From contig JAJNNY010000015.1 of the NCBI GenBank assembly GCA_022453515.1, positions 62,001-126,000 on the forward strand: DNA of 64,000 nt, read 5' to 3'. The notes beneath the pieces are model-generated. The model searched no databases and was not told where the DNA came from. It saw only the letters and a list, made by a program, of their open reading frames with translations. The translations under genes were made by a program, and so were the position numbers. The DNA is from Astrocystis sublimbata (taxonomy: Eukaryota > Ascomycota > Sordariomycetes > Xylariales > Xylariaceae). The stretch's first letter is position 1; the number at the start of each line of letters is the position of its first letter. Shown in pieces: positions 11,938 through 25,020 of the stretch.

Positions 11938-12409
11938 GGTTTGGTGATGTGATTGATTATTTATGTTCGATCAGGAGGTGTGACAGGGAATGAGCATATA
12001 TTCGTAAAAACATAGAGAGTCAAGTGGCTGATATCAAGCGCTATTGAACGTTGAACGAAGATGGGAGTTGGAGGTTTGGAGGGCGGGAGCGGGGGAAGAA
12101 GAAGCTCGCCCAAATTAGGGGGGGGGATTGTATTACCAACATTTTCGCGAATGCATGCGGCGCAGCCAATGATAACTGATTCTTAGCCCCTCTGACCATG
12201 TGGCCGTGGCCTTTCCTACCTAGTCACGACCCATGTGCTGAGCTTGACCACGGATGTATGATCCTACTAAAGTGGAATAGTATACATACTATTTACTTAT
12301 ACGTCTAAGAATAAAATAATTTTATAGGTCATATTTCTCTCGAAAGATAGGATAATAACCGTCATAGGGAATGTGGATGGCATCCTGCTTTCACATAATC
12401 TGCATCTGC
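11938..12409. other. Intergenic, upstream of the 273-aa gene
   Basis: Contains the promoter of the 273-residue gene and the 3' flank of the membrane-protein gene. A G-run (GGGGGGG) occurs near 12120 and an AT-rich block near 12270-12330. Nothing else was recognised. Confidence 0.4.
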
Positions 12410-14509
12410 TCATGTTCCATTTCCCCAGAAGTGCTTCTGTAGAGCGTCCATTCCAAGCATAGCCTGCAACATGACAAATCTACATCCATGAGGACGGGAG
12501 GACCCGAGGATGGTGTAGAACATGCAGTGAGTATGCACCAAGGCTGCACTTACATGAACGCGGAGCACCAATACCCTTGCTTGCGCACTCCTTCCGACGT
12601 GCTGACTGTCCAGACCACTCCGCTTCCTCCAAAGACACCACAAGAGATGCACACCCAGAAACAGGGAGAAGATGACATATTCTAGCTTTCTCTCGAATTC
12701 ACCGGACTCTGCATTCCTTGATAGTGATGCTGCAGGCACATCAATTCTATCTCCATACAGATTTCGGAAACCAAGCAAGGCACGAAGACCCTGTATGATG
12801 TGATAACCCCAAACTAATATCATCTTTAAGTGATCTAAAGGATTCAAGACATCGGGGCTTGGTCGTGGTGTAACCATGTTCGTTCCTGCGCGATGTTTAG
12901 TCATATGAAAACTTGCTTCCTCATTAATCACACGATGCTTATAACTTACCTTCGATGATGAAGAAAGTGGAAGCTGCTTTAGAAGCCATCCGCGTACAAA
13001 CCGTCTCTATGACCATATTCATCTGATTGGACACTAAGTCAAGTGACCTTTCTCCGTCCCAATCAGGATAGGTCCTGAAGCTCGAAGCCAGATAGCATCC
13101 ATGAGCTGGGTTCAGAAGGCGAAATCCAGTGTCTGCTTGAGAGTCATATTCGATCACCCAGGTCGTATTCTCGGATCGCTCGTATTGACCACTTTTAAAG
13201 AAGTAAGCATAATTCATGTTATTTCAAACAAGATAAGCTCACACTTACCTAACAAGCGTCCGTGAGAATCCGTCAGCTCCGACAGCGATGTTCATCTCCT
13301 GGTCAATCAGGGATCTCTGGCCCGGCGAAACACCTACATAGTGGCCTGTTACTCGACTGCGCAGGAACACACCCTCGCCAGGCCATAGATGGCTTTTTAT
13401 ATAGTCTTGCTGCCGTGGATCGAGAGCTAGCTCTGAATCCATCACCTGCTCAAAAGCCCATGGATGTCTTGTCGAAATGGGATCCGAAAAAAACACCCGA
13501 CCAAGGCTAGACTCTGATGAGTCTTCAAGCTCCGATTCAGAGCTCCAAACTCCCAGGTCTTCTCTCCATATCGCTCCATCAAGCCATAGAAACCCAGCCA
13601 TGGGTATGTACAGGGAGACAGGAAGATATGGTATAACTGCCCATGAGGCTACAGTATGATTGCTGAAGATGGGCGCATCTGTATTTTGAATGATAGGGGA
13701 TAACATTCGTCTCGCTTGGGGTGACAAGAAATGGAGATTGTAATTACCTCCAGCCTGCACCTCGGACATGGGGAACAGCAGTCCATATGCAACTGCGAGA
13801 GCCACTGTCGGTGTGAGGATGCTGGCGAGGATAACCTTACAGATTTGTCCTATTACCTCAAACTGTGATAGTCAATCGCAAGCTTTCAATATTTCAGGCA
13901 CTTGGGAGAAATAATGGCACTACTCACATCTGTATGGTGTTTGTCGCTCTTTACGACAACTCTTGCAACTCTTTGAAACAGAATCACACTGAAGATTGTC
14001 ACCACATCCCCAAGATTACACCCTAAGACCCACGCAATCGCCATCATAACATCTATGCCTCGGGCCCATCTTGCTGATTCAATTGATAAGATGTCTTCGG
14101 TAAACCGAAACGATACAACCGTGAGTATCAAATCTGATATGCTACTACAACTATGCAGGGCTGTCCAGTGTACATTGCGCACAGAAGAAGAAATGTATGA
14201 CAATGCGAAGGAAACCAGAAGCATACATAGACGTCCATCGAGAGACTTCTCGTTGGCGCATATCCGATGTAATTGAAGGAGAATAGTCAGGCTTTTGGCT
14301 ATAATGCCTGCTGCAGTCAAATATAGGGGAGATAAGAGACGCGCAATCAAGAGAGATAAAGGGGGCAGTAGCTCGAGGCTCAGCTGGCCTTTTGACAAGA
14401 AAAGGGTTAGAGTATCATGAAAATGCTCGATATTAGCATCGTGAGAGTATGTAGAAAAACACGTTACAATGGTTACGAGTAATATAAATGCTGAAGTGAG
14501 TATACGCAT
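12410..14509 (-). CDS. Five-exon multi-pass membrane protein, unknown
   Basis: Exons 14509-13928, 13862-13249, 13191-12950, 12885-12554 and 12463-12410 join in frame at four GT-AG introns (donors GTGAGT, GTAAGT, GTAAGT, GTAAGT) to about 607 residues. The N-terminus looks like a signal peptide or first helix (ILTSAFILLVTIVTCF). Further hydrophobic helices occur in exon 1 (LLPPLSLLIARLLSPLYL; MLLVSFALSYI), at the start of exon 2, around VIPYLPVSLYIPMAGFLW, and near the C-terminus (VIFSLFLGVHLLWCLW). A long loop faces one side in the middle. No transport or enzyme motif was seen; it resembles uncharacterised ascomycete integral membrane proteins. The last intron is a multiple of three, so its use is less certain than the others. 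Confidence 0.75.
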
Positions 14510-15811
14510 AGTGGAATATTCGTGCAGTTAAGAGTAGGTAGGTATCTTGCCGCGAGACAGAACATAAATATGAGAGATTGACTAGGTATTATATTAGCAA
14601 AAAAGCGGCGCATTGCTGATACTGCGGATCCTCAATTTTGCTGGAGGTCAAAAGTCGTGCATCCGAGTTCTGCGAACATCATAGCACAAGATCCATTTCA
14701 ATTGGAACGGCCAGATCTCCCATCAGATGACTCTTTTCTATACAGTTCAACCAACAGTATTTCGTAAAGTTGAAGCCAAGAACCACGATGTTGTCACATG
14801 TACGGGATGACTGAAGCGACTGGCCCAACAAATATTACAACACTGACCTTTCTTCTCGCTACCAGATATTTCTACCCTTGCAAGATTACCAACATTCCCT
14901 TCGCGAGACGAGGGGTCTCATAAATTTGTACTTCGACACCTGCGATCACGCACCCAAAGGCACGATTATTAACCGGCATGATGTAAGCTACACTCCCAAG
15001 CACCAACAACTCTATATTCCTTATCACCTACGCCGCACCTAGGCTACGATCTAGACCTCAGACTGCTGTTTTTACAACCGACGAAGCAACCATCAGCCTC
15101 AAGATATCGAACGATTGTTGGAACGCCTGCATGAGAGTCTATCATCTGACGAAGAAGAATTTTGTTGCCTATGAGTAATAGCTCCTAACAGAATTGGGCT
15201 ATCAGACACTGTAGGTGATTGATCAAAGGTATCCGTTACTTTGTCAACTTCTCTAGAACATGACCGCTTTATTGCGCTGGGAAAGTCAACTACGTGGCTT
15301 ATCACAGAGGTCACTCGTAGATTGAATACAATATCAGAGACAATAGAGTCTGTGAGGTCCTGAAAAGGAAGAGTAGCTGAAAATGCCCCTAATTCTTTCA
15401 ACAGCATCACAGTCTTAGAGTAGGAATGATGACGAGTCTTGTGGTAGGTGTACTTTGGGCGACATGATAATTGAAAGTCCTCATGGTGGTGTGACTGTTG
15501 GCTCTAGTTAAGATGATAGCAACGAGTCAACTTGCTATTGGTTCTTCTTTCGGTGACTGTGGTAGCATATTGCATGCACGGATGCCTTGTTGTAGGCTGA
15601 GGCTGTATCATGTGAGCCATGAGAATAGTAACATTCGCATTCCTTGCTCTGAGCAAATGCCCATGCGGATTATAGGGTCGAAGAAATACCATGACTCTCG
15701 TAGCCTCATAGTGTATATAAGAAGCCCATTTTCCACCATCATATTCACTTGTCTCATCATCACACACACAACAACTACCCAATTCTTCTTCGCAAGTCAA
15801 ACGCTGAAAAG
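14510..15811. promoter_or_regulatory. Divergent promoter interval, 1.3 kb
   Basis: Lies between the starts of the membrane-protein gene (minus) and the large SGNH/VCBS gene (plus). A TATATAA element at 15714-15720 is about 95 bases before the plus-strand ATG and is a plausible TATA box. A CAC/ACA-rich leader follows. Short frames in the middle show no family resemblance. Confidence 0.45.
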
Positions 15812-16250
15812 ATGAAGATGCCAAATACCCTCACAACTGTGGTGATTTGTTTTGCCTACTTTCTCTCTGTGCTTTGTTCCAGCTATGATTATGGCCCTTC
15901 CCGTTCCCTCAACAATTCCAGTGTGGCGCTTCACGTCGAGAGACGTCAGAATAGCAAGCCCGACCTACGAATTCTCCCACTCGGCGCCTCCATTGTTTGG
16001 GGATATAAGTCAACAGACAATAACGGGTAGCTATGTCTCTAGCTTTAGAAATTTGGCTTACTCAAGAACTATACTGACCAGAGATGAATAGATTTCGAAA
16101 AACCCTGAGAGACCAACTTCGATTCAAAGGGTGGAATGTCAATATGGTTGGCAGTAAACATAACGGAGATATGGTTGACAACGTATGAGCACCCCTGAAA
16201 ATCTCCTGAATCCGTCCACTACCCCAACCTACCTTCTTCCGTTCTTGCTT

Positions 16251-16305
<55 letters not shown>

Positions 16306-19300
16306 GTTGAAGTTAATCCTGGACTGTGTAGGACGTTGAAGCAAACCCCGGAGATCTTATTTCAATGGTTCATAATGCTTCGAAGTTTTCTTACGGCTAC
16401 AAGGCTAATATGGTGCTCATCAATGCCGGAACGAACGATTGCACTGGCAACGTCTCCATTTCCACCGCTGGAACTCGTATGGTAAGTAGACATTGTCTGT
16501 TATCTTCACAGATGGAACTGACGGCCAGGAATAGGAGGCTCTCATCTCAGGTCTGTGGGAAGCGGATGGCATGCAGGATACTCTCGTCGTCTTGTCCACC
16601 GTCCTTGTTACAACAAATGCGAAAGGTGCCGAGAATCGTCCAAGTGTGAATCGGCAATACGAAGAACTTATCACGCGACTACGTGCGAGAGGGAGACCTA
16701 TAATTTTGGCTGATATGGACTATCTGACCCTCGGCGACATCGGCGACGGCATCCATCCCACTGATGCAGGTTACCGTAAAATGGCCTACGTCTGGTGGAC
16801 AGCCATCGAATTCGCGCAACAAGCTGGACTCATCAAACATGCCGCACCCATCGACGACACGACCCCAACAAATACATGTGATAAGGTTTACGGGTCTGGA
16901 ACGTATAGCGGCGGCCTGACCCAGCGAGGCTCTGGAATTGGTGATGCTAACTACTACCATGACAGTATGGGAATGGGCATCATCTTGACCATCATCAGCG
17001 ATCATGATAGGGACCAGTGGTTCTTGGCTCGTTTATACAGCCGCGATAGGGACGACGGTATGTATAAAACCCTGCTGTGCCGGTTCTGAGACCCATAAAC
17101 ATCTTTAATCTTCCAGAGCTGACCAGATCCCAGTATGTGAACCCGCGACCTAGGCACTTGTCTATGACCTGTGTAGTTCTAGATTGTGACCACAAAGAAC
17201 TGGACTAACATATTTTTTACATGGTAGATCGTCGGGTGGTTCCAACAGGGCAGCGACGACGTCGTATACGGTGTATGGCGAAATACTGGCAATCCGGATA
17301 ACGTATATGCCAAGTTGGCCAATGACTTAAGCGTGGCGAACAATTGCATTCCACGTGGTGTTCATTTTGTGGATTTGAACGGTAAATCGCCCTAAATCTC
17401 TGTCTTCCTGTATTTACTTCGCCTCCTTTTCTGACACCAGGCTAACCTATCTTGAATAGCGGACGGGCTTGATGACTTTGTGTGCATTGATCCAGACGGG
17501 AATGCGTTTGCATCGATAAATGAGGGAGATGGGACCAGCTCCAAGCCACCTCGCTTCAGAAGTATCGGCCGCATAAAGGATAACGTCGGCTACAAACAAA
17601 ACCGAGTTCGACTTGGCGATATAGACGGCGATGGACGAGCAGACTACTGTATCTTGGATGACGTTGGAGATGTTTATTGTTGGAGAAACGGTGGAGTTAG
17701 TAAGTGTTGACAGTCGTTTCTTCCTCTAAGAAGAACTTAAAAGACTGGCGATTGGCTGACAATAGAACTCCCGCCTTCAGATGATAAACCTGCGTACTGG
17801 CAGGCCCTTGGAAAAAGATTTACTCACCGGGGTAAAGGAAATGCGACAGGCGTTAGATTTGAGGATATCAACGGTGATGTAAGTTTCGCCAAGGCTTAAG
17901 TTTTGATAGTGAGTTGTCAATTAACATGGTATATGACTAGGGCCGGGATGATTGGCTTTGGGTCAGCGAGACCGGCGAGGTAGAAACGTAGGTTCCCTTT
18001 TCTACGTATGCATCTATTACCTATATGTGTTACGGTTCCTGATATTTACGTTCAGGTGGACAAACTCGCGAAGCTGCCTCTCCGGCAAAAATGGCGATGG
18101 TCTCAATGTTGCTTGGAGACAAGGGTTCCATAAGGGAAAAAGCTCGGGATATACTCACTACGGGGTAGGTGATTACGGAAGCTCCGGCCTTCGAAATCGA
18201 ATCCATTTTGGACGTGTCTATGGGGAACCCCAGGAGTTTGGCCTGCTTGGGCGGCAAGACTATGTGTTCATGGAGCATACAGAAGAAAAGAATGGCAAAC
18301 ATAGGTTCGATGTCCACGTTTGGAAAAATGTCGGTCACGGTGCTACTAAGCTCAAAGGTATGTGAAATCAAGAGGAGTTCACCTCGTCTTCTAAGGCAGA
18401 GCTTCATACTTTTCGTCTAGTCTGCTAACATAATTCTACAGCCGACGGGAACAAATACTGTAATGTGAGTGAAGTTGAGGACTACCCTGCATTTCTAGCA
18501 TTTCTACAAATTACGAAAATCGACACAGCAGAAATTTTGGAATAATTCGATGGCTAATGCTGTTAGTTCAGATGAAAGGCTACAGCGATGGAAGGATGGA
18601 CTATGTCTGGACTTGGTCGACTGGAAAGATGATATTGTACCCGAACAAAGGGCTTCAACGCATTGTGGGCCAAGAGTCCTTCTGGGGACCATCCGAGACC
18701 ATCTGGGATCCAACAACACAGGCTATCGGAAGGCAGCTTGACCGCCGCGATCTCCACCTAATCGACTGGGACGGAGATGGGGCCTGCGATATAGTCTGGA
18801 CTGATCCAGATAATGACAACCGAGTCCGAGTTTGGCTTAACCGATATCCCACCACGAAGCGTTGGACGTGGGAATATCAACAAAATCCAGCACCAGTGCT
18901 ATATTGTCCGGAACAACGAGGACTTGGAATTCATGATCTAGCAGTCAGAATGGCAGATATCACTGGTATGTAGTCCTTCGTTTCCTATTCAGCCATGGCA
19001 TCGCTATTGTGATGCTAATGAATGCCACTTACTCGTCTACAGGCAACGGTCGAGCCGATTATATCTGCATGGAACCCGACGGTCGATCTTGGGGCTTCGT
19101 TCAAGGTTCGGACAATAGCTGGGAAGAGATCTCGCAGATCAAATTCGCGGAAAAGGATGACGAAGACAAAAAGGATCGAGCGAACATCAGATGGGCCGAC
19201 GTGAACGGCGACGGTAAAGACGACATGCTTTGGGTTAACAAGTTCAACGGTGATGCCTCTGTGTGGTACAACGGAGGGCGAGCGAACCCTAGTGAGGAGG

Positions 19301-22300
19301 GTGGCTCATCATTCCACTGGAAACGAATTTCAAGGCCCGTGTATGACGGCAACCACGCAGGAAGCTGTCTATACTACCCGGACCTGGATGGAGATGGCAG
19401 AGCTGATATGCACTCAATCGAGGGAACTTTCACCAATAAGGCCCGGACTTGGTTCAATCGATGTCCGGGACTCCAGGATCAACAAGGAGACGATCCCGGG
19501 GGTGTGGCTGATCCGGGGCTTCCTGCACTACCTTCAAACCCGGATAATCCAGGAGGTGGCGGTGGTTCTGGGGGTGGCTCGGGTGTCGTCCTCGTCGATC
19601 CGATCATATTCAGTGAGCCTAATCCTACCGTCATGTGCGAACCGCCCTGCAATCTAGTGCGAACCGCCATTTACATTGCCTGTGCCGACAACGTTCACTT
19701 TCCCGCCATATACTACGGATTTTGAGATATACTGGGCCGAGACTACGGTGTTGACAATCGGCGGAGCAACCACTACCAGCACCATCACGACGACTAGGAC
19801 TACCACAACAACAACCCTCATCATCCCGCCACTTACAACAACTGCAATCGACTTTTGGCAAATCCAAGTCGGCGAAGACATCGAAGATGGGTATCCGGTA
19901 TGGATAACATCCAGAATATTACCTCCACCTTTCGTCGTCACACAGACATACCCCCCAACAGCCGGTGTAACGGGTCCGCCACGGACGCGGACTATCACGC
20001 CGCGTCCACATCCTACATCTGTCACCCATCCTCCAGGCCCGCCCCCGAGTGTGACGAGACCGCCAACGGAGACAGCGTGGATTCCAACAGGCATAACTAT
20101 TTCTATAGGACCACCTTCACCAGTGTGCCTCGTGGGCTGCGGAATGCCATGTATCCTTTTCTGCGATCGGCCTTGCTTATCCGACTGCACCGACAATGGA
20201 GGCAATGATTGGCATGATCCGTACGACCCTAACCTACCAGATACAGGCCCGAACGATCCTAGCAACCCTGATGACCCGGATAACCCGAACAATCCAGATG
20301 ATCCAAGTGACCCGGACGACCCAGACGACCTAAACAATCCAGACGACCCAAATAATCCAGACGACCCAGACAATCCGGACGACCCAGACAATCCGGACGA
20401 CCCGGGCGATCCTTGTCAGCCGGATGTCGACACTTCCCACGGGTTATGCGCGAACGGCAACCACCCTGTATACGACCCAATCAGCGGTTCAGTATCGTGC
20501 GATATCCCACCAGAAGAAGAAGAGGATGAAATCACCGAGTGCCAGAGAGAGGTTGACGAGAACCTGGACGAGAGTGTCGAGGAAGCAGAACAATCGCAAA
20601 ACTGCTGCAGTAATCTCGTGCGATCTCGACGCTTCGGGCGCATGTTCGAGCGCAGGCAAGCGCCGGTGTGCCGACCAAATCCAAAATTCGACCAAAATCC
20701 CCCGAGCAACGGACAGTACCACTCCGTCTTCACCTGCTCCTTCGACCAGTGGCCAAATGTCTGCGCCAATGCACGCTCCGCTATTCTGAAGAGGAATAAG
20801 TCCCCGATTCAGACCTACGTCGCGGACGGCGCAAAACTACATGCGACCAAGCCATGGTATCAAGGTAAATTTGGTTCGAATTTTAATACTGACAAAACGA
20901 AACCCAAGTACGGTTGGAATTTGAAGGGCTGTGAAGTCGAGGAGTACCCCTTTGGTAGCAGTAATCCGATCCGCAAACCCAATGACAAGATTGTAAGTTG
21001 CTTGATTCTGGACCCCCACCTCCCCCTTTCCCCTGAATCCAACGACTGATACAAGATACAAGTTCCTGGTTGATGCTAATAAGTTGTCTGATATAGTGGA
21101 ATGAGCAATCAGTGCTTCGACTAATTCCTAGGAGCGAAAATGGAAAGCATGCTGGTGCCTTGACAAGGTTCTATGCAGCAGCTGGAAACGGAAACATCAA
21201 GAATGCCAAGGGTTTGATATATTCTATCGAGTTTGAGAACGCACCGACTGGCACAAGTGACAAGGATTTCTATCTCGAACGCGATGACCAAGATTCAATC
21301 GACAAGAACAGTTGCGCTAAGCCATATGGCGTTGACTTTCTCTTGGTCAACAAGGCAGAGGTTTCCGCTGGCCAGCGAAGTTACGACCCGTGGTGGGACG
21401 ACAAGATGTTTTTGAAAACCACTCACATAGAGACCGACACCGCCGGGTCTACGGTCTCGACCATTCGCGTCTTTGCCGTGAGCGAGTATTGCGAATACCC
21501 ATCGCCCGGTAAGTCAACGTTGGTCAATGGCGTGTGGCAAGCTCAGCCCAATGCGCAGACACGCGAACGGAAAAGGGGCAACGGATACTACTCTTGCGAT
21601 AACTTCCCCGGATACTCAGGCCCTAGCCAGATGCGTCATCGTGGTACGTTTTCTATACCTTTCCTCGTCCCCCCTCAAAAAGAAAAAGAAATTACAAAAC
21701 GGCTAACATTTCGATTTAGTAAGTACCAAGTACCCGAGAGGTTGTATAAAGAAAAGCAGTCGGAATTACTCCGTCGGAATGACTAACCTGTGTTTTTCCT
21801 GATCAGGGACGTCGTACTAAGGTCAAGGACTTATCGGATAGCGATCTCCAGGAGCTTGCGGAAAGGGGGTACAACGTCACCAGCTTGACAAGTGATACCG
21901 AGATTCAAGAACCGGATGTGTTGATCGACTCTTGGATTGACGTCCCTGCAAGACTGAATCACGCGGCCCTACCAGCCTCGGTGCTGGCAGGCAACGCGGA
22001 ACCTGCAAAACAAAATCAAGTGATCCGTCGACAATCCCAAGGAGGATTTCTTGATGGTAGCGCCTACGAGTATCTGGGCTGCGGGGGCGATGAAGACACT
22101 TGCGCTGTGGAAAACCCGACAGACTGCCCAGGCGCCGGTGTCAATGATCCCGTGCCTGAACCCTCGACGACGACAACCCGAGCGCCAGAGCCGACGACAA
22201 CAACTACCACGAAGACGTCACCTCCACCTACGCCCACACCCACACCGATCGGAGAAGTATGGATCCCGTTCTACTACGCCTCGGCGTTAAGCGGCGGTGA

Positions 22301-22652
22301 CATTCCGTTTCCAGCAGTCGCCACATACTGGCAATGGTTCGAGGTAAGACCAGGCAGCACCCCCGACTTCTGCACGGCGAAGCCTGTCTACCAAGACCTT
22401 GTCGCAGACCGCAGTTTCAACAATCCCGGGTGGCCGCCTTCCATGGATCCGGACACTGAGATCTTGGGCCACTCGGGGTGTGCCTACACTGGCAGTAAAG
22501 ACGGACCGGGTTTTATGGAGTGTGACGACGTTCCCCGGTTCAACTGCTTGGAACATGGCGACATTGATGAGGAGATTGTCTGCTCTGATGATCCGATATT
22601 CACTGCCGAGTATAAGCGGAGAGTGAGGTGCATCTTCTTAAACCGACCTTGA
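15812..22652 (+). CDS. Large secreted SGNH hydrolase-VCBS repeat-NucA/B-like protein (frameshifted)
   Basis: At least 15 exons. I read 15812-16026, 16092-16182, 16332-16481, 16535-17057, 17117-17172, 17228-17381, 17460-17699, 17766-17878, 17941-17987, 18056-18357, 18442-18464, 18572-18965, 19043-20992, 21097-21643 and 21807-22652. A signal peptide is followed by an SGNH (GDSL) esterase with LPLGAS, AGTND and DGIHPTDAGY blocks. About seven FG-GAP/VCBS repeats (DxDGDGRAD type) come next, perhaps a beta-propeller. A Gly/Pro/Thr-rich segment leads to a CxxGCGMPC cysteine block, an Asp-Pro-Asn tract and a region like fungal NucA/NucB nuclease domains (CEVEEYPF, then RSENGKHAGALTRFY). The family reading changes frame near 19660 without an intron, which suggests one inserted base. 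The join between 21643 and 21807 is unresolved: it needs a tiny extra exon. Confidence 0.8.
16251..16304 (+). repeat. (TTG)n microsatellite inside an intron
   Basis: About 18 uninterrupted TTG triplets lie inside intron 2 (16183-16331) of the SGNH/VCBS gene. The tract does not interrupt the donor GTATGA or the acceptor TGTGTAG. It is a likely length-variable site between strains. Confidence 0.95.
20236..20405 (+). repeat. Coding minisatellite, Asp-Pro-Asn tract
   Basis: Tandem six- to nine-base units encode an acidic run of PDDP/PDNP-type repeats of about 50 residues inside the SGNH/VCBS protein. It is likely a flexible extracellular spacer between the cysteine block and the NucA/B-like region. 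Repeat number is probably variable. Confidence 0.9.
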
Positions 22653-23559
22653 TAGTCTTGAGACTGCAACCGATGGAGACGCTATGTGAGAAAGAAACAT
22701 TACATGTTCTTTGATGCTGTTAGCGATATCTAGTATTGGTAATTTAGGCTGCCTATATTCGAATATGTATCTACATAGCATTATCCCACTTTTGCACATC
22801 AACCCATGGATTAACTGATTCTCTGACCTTAACAGCCAAAGGGATGGATGTTTTGCTTCGCGTCGGTCCATAGCACTGACAGGCAGGTAGTCCTCAAGAT
22901 CGGTTTTCAGCTAACCCCACATACCGTACCCGGCAGGCAAGTGACAGGTTATAGGATGCAGTCTAGCCCCCAAGGACGAATCCTACCCGACAAAGATGCT
23001 GCGCTTCTAGCATAGTATGTATATAGTCGAAGTTTGTTCGTCGCCAGAAACGGAAAGACTATAATTAAATCTGCCACTGGCTGGAACCCGGCCGGCAACA
23101 TCGCATGGCGCTAGGTCTGCCTCGCTCGCTCGTCTGGGGTTTTAGGCGGGCATTCGAGGCGTGATAATTGGTACCAAGACGACTAGGACTTCTTAGTGTG
23201 TCCGACGGCTTGGATTGGGTTGAGCAGCTGAACAAAACTCATCACAAGTTGAAACAGCTCGATCTCTTGGTAAAAAATGCCACAGGCGCGCGCCGCCTCT
23301 GTGTTTATGGGATAGGGCAGAGCTAATGGGGGGCGAAGGAGTTGGGGAATGAGATGAGATGCCTCCCGCGAATAAGTACTCGGGGCCTCCTCGATGCGAG
23401 TGGCAACTGGAGTTATTTCACTTACACCACCTCTAGTACTTCAACTTGACTCGATATAATATTCAACAGAAATCGATCATTCCGAGTTGAATCACCAGAC
23501 AGAAAGAACGAAAAACAACAAACATTAAAACAAAGTCGCTATCAACAATCACATCCAAA
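22653..23559. promoter_or_regulatory. Intergenic, upstream of the CFEM gene
   Basis: Holds the 3' end of the large secreted gene and the promoter of the CFEM gene. The last ~130 bases are A/C-rich and typical of a fungal leader. No TATA box near consensus was seen and no repeats. Confidence 0.4.
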
Positions 23560-24027
23560 ATGCTCTTCACCACCACCCCCCTCCTCGCCCTCCTAGCCAG
23601 CACAACCGCCGTGCTCGCCGCGCAGCCCCCCTGCGTGCAATCATGCATCACCGCGAACCCGACCTCATCGTGGTGCGACGGCGACGAGACAGGCGAGGAC
23701 CTCGCACGGTGCACGTGCCAGTCTCTCTCCGGCAGCCTGATGCTGCAATGCATCAAGAAGTGTCCTGAGGACCAGCAGACCACATACGCCTCCGGCCTGC
23801 CCGGCTCCTGCGGCAGGAGCCTGTTTCCTAATCTCGATCTCGCCTCGGCATCTTCTTCTTCTTCAGCATCGCCTACACCAACTGGTACCGGCAGCGGCAC
23901 GGCCGAGTCGGAGACGCCTGCTGCGGGCGGAAATAGCGATTCGAAGCCGGATGCTGCGGCGGGTCTTAGTGTGCCTGTCTGGATACTCGGCGCGTCAATT
24001 CTTGGGGCTGGGATTTTGGGGTTGTAA
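23560..24027 (+). CDS. CFEM-like GPI-anchored cell-surface protein
   Basis: An intact single exon of 155 residues. A signal peptide (residues 1-21) is followed by eight cysteines at 25, 29, 39, 51, 53, 64, 68 and 84, spaced as in CFEM domains (CxxxC ... CxC ... CxxxC ... C). A Ser/Thr/Pro/Gly-rich stalk follows (about 92-137). The C-terminal ~18 residues are hydrophobic (VPVWILGASILGAGILGL), as in a GPI-attachment signal. CFEM proteins sit in the wall or plasma membrane and may bind haem or act in adhesion or host contact; the specific role here is inferred only. The third-to-fourth Cys spacing differs slightly from haem-binding members, so ligand binding is uncertain. Confidence 0.88.
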   Translation: MLFTTTPLLALLASTTAVLAAQPPCVQSCITANPTSSWCDGDETGEDLARCTCQSLSGSLMLQCIKKCPEDQQTTYASGLPGSCGRSLFPNLDLASASSSSSASPTPTGTGSGTAESETPAAGGNSDSKPDAAAGLSVPVWILGASILGAGILGL

Positions 24028-25020
24028 GAGAGTGTGAGGTGGATTTGGTACGATGGTAAAGAAAGTTGGAAGCGGGATGCATGGAAATGGGGAGGAATGG
24101 GGGAGGATCTATTAGCGACTAATACCAAAAAATGAATTTGAGAACAATTACCAATTATGACAGAACTTTCTATCTGAGTCTCTTATCGTAGACAAATCGA
24201 AGTGATCAGTAACTTGCTTAGGTACCTATTGAGACAGAAAGAAAATATGATCAGGCCGAAGTCATGTCGCGTGCGTGATTTGTCACCGGCTCGTGTTCAT
24301 CGCAATTGGGGCCCTACCAACCACAATCATCATCACCATACCTTCATTTATCTTACTTATATCCGTGCTAACTTTCTGGCCTTCTTCTATATCGCAACCG
24401 GCAATAATTCATAAATCATTCTACCCTCATACTAAAAGCGCGCGAACTATCGGTTGCCGAATGAACCCTTGACTTCTCATAGCGCCTCGCATTAGGACAC
24501 TGGCACCTGCACCCATACACAGATAAACTAGTGCACCAGGCGGTACAGGGCAGAACATACACACCAACATCAATATCAACACCCAAACAAATGCCAAGTA
24601 GGTAGGTATCTATACGCTTGATATTTCATATTACAGTAAGCACCTATAAAACAGCAGTAGGCACAATCCATAACGCCAAAGCCATGCATCGATGTCTCTC
24701 TCCCTTCTCTCTCCTTTCCCCCCCTTTCTTCCTCTCACTCTTTCCCTCTCTCTCAAGCAAATCCACCAATCCCAGAGCTGAGCTGATGAATGACAGCCAC
24801 TACACAAGTATAAATGCTTGTGTCCTGTTTCTTCTTCCCACCTCTAGTCCAATGATATATATATATACTGTCCCATACCCATAGCTATAACAAGAGAAAC
24901 AGAAAAAAAGAAAGCATCTGACCTTAACCGACCTCAACTTTCCTCAGTTGCTCGGGTTGTAAGGTACTGAGGCGCTGGGGTATGCGGGTGGTAGGAAGGA
25001 CAGACAGACAAACAGCCCAA
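24028..25020. other. Convergent intergenic with pyrimidine tract
   Basis: Lies between the ends of the CFEM gene (plus) and the M28 gene (minus), so it should contain both terminators. A strongly biased C/T tract spans about 24688-24765. TATATATATA occurs near 24857. No gene was recognised. Confidence 0.45.

Noticed and set aside
19654..20391. 245-codon minus-strand frame with Gly/Ser repeats
   Set aside because: Antisense of the Asp-Pro-Asn and Thr-rich linker of the SGNH/VCBS gene; low-complexity artefact.
24690..24765. Pyrimidine tract as a functional element
   Set aside because: Composition bias only, located between two convergent 3' ends; no specific signal could be named.
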